From contig DAOUBF010000034.1 of the NCBI GenBank assembly GCA_034432795.1, forward strand, positions 1 through 10,275: a DNA stretch of 10,275 nt. Reading direction: 5' to 3'. The notes beneath the pieces were generated by a model. It saw only the letters and a program-made list of their open reading frames with translations, had not been told where the DNA came from and searched no databases. Source of the stretch: DAOUBF01 sp034432795 (GTDB lineage Bacteria > Chloroflexota > Anaerolineae > DSLN01). This document shows, piece by piece, positions 6,652 through 10,275 of the stretch. A program made the position numbers and the translations under genes. Each line of letters begins with the position of its first letter. Within the stretch, counting starts at the first letter, position 1.

Positions 6652-6667
6652 ATCATACAGCAAAATC
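6652..6667 (-). promoter_or_regulatory. Shared promoter-like motif upstream of the MNT gene
   Basis: On the minus strand this reads GATTTTGCTGTATGAT. It differs by one base from the motif at 9148-9163 upstream of the DUF104-like antitoxin gene. The TATGAT end looks like a -10 box; no good -35 box is at 17 bp. It lies about 25 bp beyond the coding-derived part of repeat B, and similarity to repeat E continues through this gap, so the motif may be part of the repeat unit. Confidence 0.5.
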
Positions 6668-6692
6668 AGTGACCTTGCATTACCCTATCCCC

Positions 6693-6887
6693 CTCTTCCA
6701 CTATCCTGATCTTCTCCTCTGTCAGCCCATACAGCGTGTACACCAGCCGATCGTCGTGTGGCCGGTGACATCAGCCTGCTGCTGGAGGGCAGCCTTCTCG
6801 TGCGGCGTTTTGGCGGCGGCCAGGCGCTTGCGCAGCACCGGCATCTGCTCCACTAACGCCACCCTATGATATGGGTCGTGCTGGGGG
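6693..6887 (-). repeat. Methylase-tail repeat, copy B (frameshifted)
   Basis: On the minus strand this reads VALVEQMPVLRKRLAAAKT and continues through a glutamine-rich segment before the frame breaks at the one-base shortening shared with A and C. In the next frame the tail DDRLVYTLYGLTEEKI resumes. From GTGCGGCG to GCCACC it matches copy C at 63 of 64 positions. It ends within a few bases of the stop codon of the DUF4926 gene. Confidence 0.8.
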
Positions 6888-7106
6888 TCAAGCCGCTTTG
6901 GCCGGCTGATAGTGGAGCACCATCAACTGCTCAGCGCGTAGCGCCAGCATCGCGTATGTACGCCCCTCATCGTCGCTGAATTCAACCTCAAACACGCCGG
7001 GGCTCAGGATTTCAACAACCGTCCCCACCTGTCCGCGTTGGAGGCCTCGCTGCGGCAGGTCCTCGGTCAGTGCGACCACATCCAGAAGCTCTATCTTGCG
7101 GCTCAT
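6888..7106 (-). CDS. DUF4926 family protein, likely antitoxin or immunity partner
   Basis: This 72-residue protein matches the DUF4926 pattern: IELLDVVALTEDLP, then GLQRGQVGTVVEIL, then VFEVEFSDDEGRTYAMLAL, a small beta-barrel-like fold. Its function is not established. It is the second gene of a pair with the DUF6883 gene, separated by 15 bp, with a strong ribosome-binding site in the overlap TAAGGAGGA just after the upstream stop. The stop codon sits at the edge of repeat B in the sequence GCGGCTTGA (minus strand), which is also how hicB ends at repeat C. Its place among four recognised toxin-antitoxin pairs suggests a similar role, but that is inference. Confidence 0.8.
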   Translation of the reverse strand: MSRKIELLDVVALTEDLPQRGLQRGQVGTVVEILSPGVFEVEFSDDEGRTYAMLALRAEQLMVLHYQPAKAA

Positions 7107-7121
7107 CTTGAATTTTCCTCC

Positions 7122-7454
7122 TTAGAGGACATAGCAACTCGTCAGCCTGGGGAAATCCTCTCCACGGCGGACGATCCAGCTACTGCGGACCATTGCCTGT
7201 CCGGCAGGCCCGTTCATCGGGAAGTCTACCACATATCGCTGCCCATAGCTATCTTGTTCGGTGGGCGTTGCGTCGTACGTTCGCGCCGCAGCCAGAAGCG
7301 CATCGCGTAGTTTCTCGGCGTGATCGGCGGTCAGGCCGAGTGTGGTAGCAAACACGCGGGCCTTATGGCGGCCACGGGGATGCTTGAAGCTCAGGCAATA
7401 ATCACGAAGCTTGGCGATGTCCACCACAGCCCGTTCGGGATTCGGCAGCTTCAC
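7122..7454 (-). CDS. DUF6883 family protein, candidate toxin
   Basis: The 110-residue protein has the DUF6883 pattern: AVVDIAKLRDYCLS (10-22), HPRGRHKARVFATTLGL (25-41), then YGQRYVVDF (70-78) and the ending SSWIVRRGEDFPRLTSCYVL. This family is commonly encoded beside DUF4926, as here. Its biochemical role is unknown to me. The start is GTG at 7454 and overlaps the stop codon of the repeat C remnant as GTGA. The ribosome-binding sequence GAGGAGG therefore lies inside the repeat. No separate promoter is visible, so the pair is transcribed either from within repeat C or by read-through from hicAB. Confidence 0.82.
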   Translation of the reverse strand: MKLPNPERAVVDIAKLRDYCLSFKHPRGRHKARVFATTLGLTADHAEKLRDALLAAARTYDATPTEQDSYGQRYVVDFPMNGPAGQAMVRSSWIVRRGEDFPRLTSCYVL

Positions 7455-7658
7455 GTAGCCGTCGCCTCCTCTCCCACTCCGATCTCCTCCTCGGTCAGCC
7501 CATACAGCGCATACACCAGCCGATCATCGTGCAGTCGGTGACATCGGTCTGCGTCTGGAGGGCGGCTTTCGCGTGCGGCGTTTTGGCGGCGGCCAGGCGC
7601 TTGCGCAGCGCCGGCATCTGCTCCACTAACGCCACCCCCTGGTCGTGCCGTGCTGCGC
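7451..7658 (-). repeat. Methylase-tail repeat, copy C (frameshifted mosaic)
   Basis: On the minus strand the tail DDRLVYALYGLTEEEI is readable and ends EEATAT before a stop that overlaps the next gene's GTG. The upstream part is in another frame because of the one-base shortening shared with A and B. The section 7534-7587 is identical over 54 bp to 9257-9310 of copy E, while the section further right matches copy B at 63 of 64 positions. The copy is therefore a mosaic. Confidence 0.8.
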
Positions 7659-7880
7659 TCAAGCCGCAACTTGGTAGATGACGGGCCGATACTTGGGTTG
7701 TGGAATAGGCTTGTTCTCGGCACGGGCAGCTTCAAGCCAGGCGGCTTTCGCGATCTGGACTTGCCTAAGCGCCTCTTCTGGCGTCTCGCCGAATGCGGAG
7801 CAGGCCTCCAGGTCGGGGATGTCGGCGATATATCCACCATCTTCTTCGCTGTAGAAGATATTGATGTGATAGTCCTTCAT
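7659..7880 (-). CDS. hicB: HicB antitoxin
   Basis: HicB is the antitoxin of the HicAB system; it binds HicA and usually represses the operon. The 73-residue protein shows the HicB pattern: YHINIFYSEEDGGYIADIP, then DLEACSAFGETPEEALRQVQ, the partial RNase-H-like fold, followed by an amphipathic helix. No extra C-terminal DNA-binding domain is present, so this is the short form. ATG at 7880 lies 8 bp after the restored hicA stop, with GAGGTAAG as ribosome-binding site. The gene ends GCGGCTTGA-like at the edge of repeat C. With hicA frameshifted, the antitoxin may now be orphaned. Confidence 0.92.
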   Translation of the reverse strand: MKDYHINIFYSEEDGGYIADIPDLEACSAFGETPEEALRQVQIAKAAWLEAARAENKPIPQPKYRPVIYQVAA

Positions 7881-7888
7881 GGCTTACC

Positions 7889-8145
7889 TCACGATAGCTC
7901 ATCTTTCAATAGCAAGTTATACCGCTCAACCAGGCGTAGAAACTGTCGGATCTGGTAAGGCTTCGCTTTGCCCCCACGTTCTGAAGATTCACCAATTCCG
8001 GCACGTCCGGGTGAACGAAAATATGGTGACTGCCACTCACCTGAGACAAGCGGAACCCAAACGCCTCGACCAGGGCCACCATATCGCTGAAGCGGATGTT
8101 CTTAGAGCCGGCTAAGGCTTTCGCAAGTGTCTGGCGTGGCTTCAT
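7889..8145 (-). pseudogene. hicA: HicA toxin, frameshifted near the C-terminus
   Basis: HicA is an mRNA interferase with a double-stranded RNA-binding-like fold. The N-terminal 57 residues are typical: FSDMVALVEAFGFRLSQVSG, the active-site segment SGSHHIFVHP (H40/H41), then LVNLQNV. After that the frame gives an unrelated tail and stops at 7906. Moving one base restores GKAKPYQIRQFLRLVERYN, the standard HicA ending, which stops at 7889-7891, just before hicB. The break lies in a run of five C at 7971-7975 (G on the coding strand), where one base appears to be missing. It is either a real inactivating mutation or a homopolymer sequencing error. ATG at 8145 has an AGGT ribosome-binding site. 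Confidence 0.85.
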
Positions 8146-8211
8146 CGGGTGACCTGGTCTGCCTGGTTCCCAGTTGGAGCAACTCTGCTCATCTTCCAGT
8201 TTACCATATTC

Positions 8212-8426
8212 TCATCCGGCTGTTGCCTCCTCCACAACCCTGACCGAGGAGGTCAGCCCATACAGCGTGTACGCCGGCCGATCAATCTGGCGGTCGGTGA
8301 CCTCAGCCTGCTGTTGGAGAGCGGTCTTCGCGTGCGGCGTTTTGGCGACGACCAGGCACTTGTGCAACGCCACCATCTGGTCGTGCCGCGCTTTGTCGGC
8401 CAGTGATACGGAGGGGAAAGACCAAA
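8212..8426 (-). repeat. Methylase-tail repeat, copy D (in-frame deletion)
   Basis: On the minus strand the frame is open: VSLADKARHDQMVALHKC, then KTPHAKTALQQQAEVTDRQ, then YTLYGLTSSVRVVEEATAG and a stop at 8212-8214. Compared with copy F it lacks about 21 bp (seven residues around VERMLA). It has the longer CGATCAATCTGGC form like F, not the shortened form of A-C. Near its end a perfect hairpin (8240-8256) replaces the normal TEEEI codons. It ends within a few bases of the stop codon of the first vapC. Confidence 0.78.
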
Positions 8427-8834
8427 CTATCGCGTCCAGTTCTCGATGCGTAATCCGCTGACGCGCTCGAAATCGGTGTCGGTTGTCACCAAGACTGCAC
8501 CGACCGAAAGAGCGGTCGCAGCAATCCACAGGTCATTCTCATCGAGTGGTGTGCCTTGGCGCTCAGACTCCCGTTTCACAAGTGCATACTGATCGCCAAC
8601 CGCTTCCGGCAGAGAGAGACAGGGAAGCTGAACAAACAATCGCCCGGCTTCGGCCTCTAGATCTCTGCGCCGCTTGCCTGCGGGCAGGCGTGCCAGTCCG
8701 TAGAGCACTTCCCCGCGCGTGATCGTGCAGATAGCAGCCTGGTCGGATGGGATGAGCGCGACTAACCAGGCACGCATTCTTGGGTCGCGGCGCATGAGCG
8801 CGCTGAACGCCGAGGTATCCAGGAGATAGTTCAC
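8427..8834 (-). CDS. vapC: PIN-domain VapC toxin (first)
   Basis: VapC toxins are Mg-dependent PIN ribonucleases that cut tRNA or rRNA. The 135-residue protein has the acidic residues expected: D6 in YLLDTSAFSAL, E42 in TRGEVLYGLARL, D101 in DENDLWIAATAL, and D119/D121 in LVTTDTDFERV. The start is GTG at 8834, overlapping the antitoxin stop codon as GTGA, which indicates translational coupling. The gene ends at the edge of repeat D. It looks intact. Sequence is clearly different from the second VapC (9378-9767), so the two did not arise by recent duplication. Confidence 0.93.
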   Translation of the reverse strand: MNYLLDTSAFSALMRRDPRMRAWLVALIPSDQAAICTITRGEVLYGLARLPAGKRRRDLEAEAGRLFVQLPCLSLPEAVGDQYALVKRESERQGTPLDENDLWIAATALSVGAVLVTTDTDFERVSGLRIENWTR

Positions 8835-9115
8835 GCCCCGGTGTCCTCTCGGTCAAAGATGCCCTGAAATCGCACAGGCTGCTGGCCCTCTTCGATAGCT
8901 CGGAGAAGCGCGTCAACATCTTCAGGCGTGCAGTAGGGCGGCGTGTCAAATACGGCTAGAAGCGCCTGAGGCGAACCCTTCAGGGTGCCCTTGGCGGCCA
9001 ACTCGGCCTCCTGCCGCGCCTTCACGACAACCTCCACCTCTGTGCCTTCGGGTAGAGCGACCTGTTCTTCAAGTTCAATGACTTTCCCTTTGACGATGCC
9101 CTTATAAGTCAACAT
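8831..9115 (-). CDS. vapB: AF2212/DUF104-like VapB antitoxin
   Basis: The 94-residue protein begins YKGIVKGKVIELEEQVALPE and continues GTEVEVVVKA, a swapped-hairpin-like N-terminal beta domain resembling the AF2212/DUF104 antitoxins. The C-terminal part, including YCTPEDVDALLRAIEEGQQP, would wrap the toxin. It is immediately upstream of a PIN-domain vapC and overlaps it by 4 bp. ATG at 9115 has a good ribosome-binding site, GGGGAGGT, about 9 nt upstream. A promoter-like TATGAT lies at 9148-9153. Family is reasonably sure; the exact antitoxin class is less so. Confidence 0.85.
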   Translation of the reverse strand: MLTYKGIVKGKVIELEEQVALPEGTEVEVVVKARQEAELAAKGTLKGSPQALLAVFDTPPYCTPEDVDALLRAIEEGQQPVRFQGIFDREDTGA

Positions 9116-9147
9116 CCGGCTGACCTCCCCTCTGCCGTACCGACTCT

Positions 9148-9163
9148 ATCATACCGCAAAATC
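9148..9163 (-). promoter_or_regulatory. Shared promoter-like motif upstream of vapB
   Basis: On the minus strand this reads GATTTTGCGGTATGAT, one base different from the motif at 6652-6667 upstream of the unrelated MNT gene. TATGAT is a plausible -10 box about 30 bp from the start codon. Between the motif and the repeat E remnant (9164-9175 onward) similarity to the corresponding gap by repeat B is still visible. Confidence 0.5.
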
Positions 9164-9175
9164 GCGCCCGGCGCA

Positions 9176-9377
9176 CTACCGCGTCCCTTCCTCCACAATC
9201 GTGATCTCCTCCTCGGTCAACCCATGCAGCGCGTACACTGACCTATCCATCTGCTGGTCGGTGACATCGGTCTGCGTCTGGAGGGCGGCTTTCGCGTGCG
9301 GCGTTTTGGCAGCGGCGGGCTACTGGCGCAACGCCCACATGCGCTCTACCACCCAAGGGGTCAGCGAGCGTCACATC
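9176..9377 (-). repeat. Methylase-tail repeat, copy E (nonsense mutation)
   Basis: On the minus strand it reads VERMWALRQ, then a TAG stop, then AAAKTPHAKAALQTQTDVTD and DRSVYALHGLTEEEITIVEE before the terminal TAG at 9176-9178. The reading frame is otherwise kept, so this copy lost coding ability through a point mutation. It has a 54-bp stretch identical to copy C. It ends at the stop codon of the second vapC. Confidence 0.8.
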
Positions 9378-9767
9378 TCACCACCCCTCTATCTGAAGAC
9401 CCTCGATCTCTCTGAAATGATCATCGCGCGTGGCCAGCTTTAAGCCATGCTGGAGCGCGATTGCAGCAATCCAGATGTCATTCTCAGGCAGAGGGCGTCC
9501 CTTCTCGCGCAGTTTATGCTTGATCTCACCGTATCTCCGAGCGGTTTCAATGTCAACCCCCAGTATGGTGCTGTGGGCGGCGAAGTCATCTATGCGGTCA
9601 AGATTGGCCTTTACGTGCCCTGATTTGCGCGCACCGAAGTAAAGTTCGCCCAGCACCGTGCTGGCGATAAAGACCTCGTCCGCTTGCTTTAGGCCCTCGG
9701 TGACGCTCTTGTCGTGTTCAAACAAGCCAATGACGATATTGGTATCCAGCAAGAATCTACCACTCAT
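9378..9767 (-). CDS. vapC: PIN-domain VapC toxin (second)
   Basis: The 129-residue protein is a PIN-domain ribonuclease. Acidic residues: D8 in FLLDTNIVIGLFE, E41 in VLGELYFGARKSG, D97 in LPENDIWIAAIAL, and D115/D116 in LATRDDHFREI. The closing segment IEGLQIEGW is common in this VapC group. ATG at 9767 lies within the end of the antitoxin gene, an 11-bp overlap, so expression is coupled. The stop codon TGA at 9378-9380 abuts repeat E. It looks complete. Confidence 0.94.
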   Translation of the reverse strand: MSGRFLLDTNIVIGLFEHDKSVTEGLKQADEVFIASTVLGELYFGARKSGHVKANLDRIDDFAAHSTILGVDIETARRYGEIKHKLREKGRPLPENDIWIAAIALQHGLKLATRDDHFREIEGLQIEGW

Positions 9768-9984
9768 CGTCTACACGCTCGCAGCCTGACTCAATCGCCT
9801 CGCGTATCTGTCGCAAATCATCCTCAGGGATTGTGCCAGCAAACTTCAAGAGTTGTGAACCGGACACCCCCTTCGGCTGGGAAAGCGCAAGTGCCTGAGC
9901 GAAATCAAGGACGCGGCGCTGCAGTTCCTCGGGTAACATATCAAGTTGTTTTAGAAGTTTCTCCTTGATCGGTGTTGAGATCAT
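9757..9984 (-). CDS. DUF2281-like antitoxin partner of VapC
   Basis: The 75-residue protein starts with a helix IKEKLLKQLDMLPEELQRRV, then LDFAQALALSQ, then LLKFAGTIPEDDLRQIREAI and ends GCERVDDEW. This pattern is that of small DUF2281-type antitoxins that accompany PIN toxins in Chloroflexota and cyanobacteria. I chose ATG at 9984 rather than the GTG at 9999, because the sequence between them (GATAGGAGGCAGT) is the ribosome-binding site. It overlaps the second vapC by 11 bp. A TATTAT element at 10015-10020 may be the -10 box. Confidence 0.85.
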   Translation of the reverse strand: MISTPIKEKLLKQLDMLPEELQRRVLDFAQALALSQPKGVSGSQLLKFAGTIPEDDLRQIREAIESGCERVDDEW

Positions 9985-10014
9985 ACTGCCTCCTATCACA
10001 GCCTCTCAGCGCAT

Positions 10015-10030
10015 ATAATACACCCAAATG
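10015..10030 (-). promoter_or_regulatory. Promoter-like element upstream of the last antitoxin
   Basis: The minus strand reads CATTTGGGTGTATTAT, with TATTAT as a possible -10 box about 31 bp before the start codon. It matches the motifs at 6652-6667 and 9148-9163 at 11 of 16 positions and occupies the same place between a repeat end and an antitoxin start. No clear -35 box is seen. Confidence 0.35.
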
Positions 10031-10042
10031 GAACGCGACGTA

Positions 10043-10275
10043 CTATAACGTCTCCTCCACAATCGCGATCTCCTCCTCGGTCAGCCCATACAACGTGTAC
10101 ACCAGCCGATCAATCTGGCGGTCAGTGACCTCAATCTGCGTCTGGAGGACGGTCTTCTCGTGCGGCGTTTTGGCGGCGGCGAGTTGCTTATGCAGGGCCA
10201 ACATGCGCTCCACCAGCGCCACTATCTGGTCGTGCCGCGCTTTGTCGGCGGGGTCGGAGACGTTGATGGGGCGAA
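10043..10275 (-). CDS. C-terminal end of an Eco57I/TaqI-like restriction-modification methylase (partial), repeat copy F
   Basis: The frame is open from the right window edge to a TAG at 10043-10045, giving 76 residues. It runs RPINVSDPADKARHDQIVAL, then a helix VERMLALHKQLAAAKTPHEK, then TDRQIDRLVYTLYGLTEEEI and ends VEETL. This is the characteristic extreme C-terminus of large Eco57I/TaqI-like adenine-specific methylases, the end of the target-recognition region; the helix-turn-helix DRxIDxLVYxLYGLTEEEI is widespread in those enzymes. Unlike copies A-E it has no frameshift or stop, so it is probably the end of a real gene that begins outside the window, and the best candidate for the source of the other copies. 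Catalytic motifs cannot be seen here. Confidence 0.8.
   Translation of the reverse strand, partial: RPINVSDPADKARHDQIVALVERMLALHKQLAAAKTPHEKTVLQTQIEVTDRQIDRLVYTLYGLTEEEIAIVEETL

Larger units (their letters stand above)
5800..10275 (-). other. Toxin-antitoxin cassette array with methylase-tail repeats
   Basis: All genes here are on the minus strand. Six repeat copies (A 5800-5906, B 6693-6887, C 7451-7658, D 8212-8426, E 9176-9377, F 10043-10275) alternate with five two-gene modules: MNT/HEPN, DUF6883/DUF4926, HicA/HicB, antitoxin/VapC and antitoxin/VapC. Spacing from one repeat to the next is roughly 0.75-0.96 kb. In each case the last gene of the module ends at or within the repeat, and the next module begins shortly after the repeat's other end. 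No integrase, transposase, terminal inverted repeats or attC-like sites are visible. The alternation is seen directly; the idea that modules were acquired as cassettes is inference. Confidence 0.75.

Noticed and set aside
8212..8529. Open frame of 105 codons covering repeat D and part of the first vapC
   Set aside because: Its start and first third lie inside vapC in another frame; only the part left of 8427 resembles the methylase tail, so it is a remnant and not a gene.
6669..9443. Repeated plus-strand open frames across the repeats (for example 6669-6869, 7320-7541, 8174-8461, 9201-9443) sharing an SVxPYSAYT-like segment
   Set aside because: They are the antisense reading of the methylase-tail repeat. 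The minus-strand frame gives a recognised protein family ending; the plus-strand frames do not, and they run into neighbouring genes.
8427..9767. The two VapC genes as a recent tandem duplication
   Set aside because: Their sequences differ apart from the PIN motifs, and their antitoxins belong to different families, so they look independently acquired.
5800..10275. Integron or insertion-sequence explanation for the repeats
   Set aside because: No integron integrase, no attC-like 7-bp core sites, no transposase, and no terminal inverted repeats or target duplications flank the copies. The repeats are directional coding remnants, so neither standard class fits what is visible here.

Overview
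The window reads as a high-GC bacterial chromosome, most likely a Chloroflexota (Roseiflexus/Anaerolineae-like) genome. I base this on codon usage and protein flavour, not on a database match. It is a defence and accessory region in three blocks.

Block 1 (2-3806, + strand) is a CRISPR locus: a 5'-cut cas6, then cas1, an unusual small gene, cas2 and cas4 in a tight operon. A leader-like stretch and a minimal array follow (two identical 38-bp repeats around one 37-bp spacer). An inverted copy of the repeat core lies just past the array. The unusual gene (1974-2648) looks like the HD-nuclease N-terminus of a Cas10-type protein joined in frame to the C-terminal half of a Csm3/Cas7-like RAMP. No other effector gene is visible in the window.

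Block 2 (3963-5803) is housekeeping: an RluE-like 23S rRNA pseudouridine synthase (+) facing a two-gene minus-strand operon of an alpha/beta hydrolase and the G/U mismatch DNA glycosylase Mug.

Block 3 (5800-10275, all minus strand) is the most striking part. Five unrelated two-gene modules alternate strictly with six copies of one repeat of about 110-230 bp. The modules are MNT/HEPN, DUF6883/DUF4926, HicA/HicB, a DUF104-like antitoxin with a PIN-domain VapC, and a DUF2281-like antitoxin with a second PIN-domain VapC. Every repeat copy is the remains of the extreme C-terminus of a restriction-modification methylase of the Eco57I/TaqI-like type. The copy at the right edge (10043-10275) is open and probably the end of a complete methylase gene beyond the window. 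The inner copies carry frameshifts, a stop codon or deletions. Each toxin-type operon ends right at, or inside, a repeat. Two genes start on codons that overlap the stop codon of a remnant. The repeats are mosaics of one another, which implies exchange between copies. I interpret this as a toxin-antitoxin cassette array built at the 3' end of a methylase gene, analogous to but different from an integron; no integrase or attC-like site is visible here.
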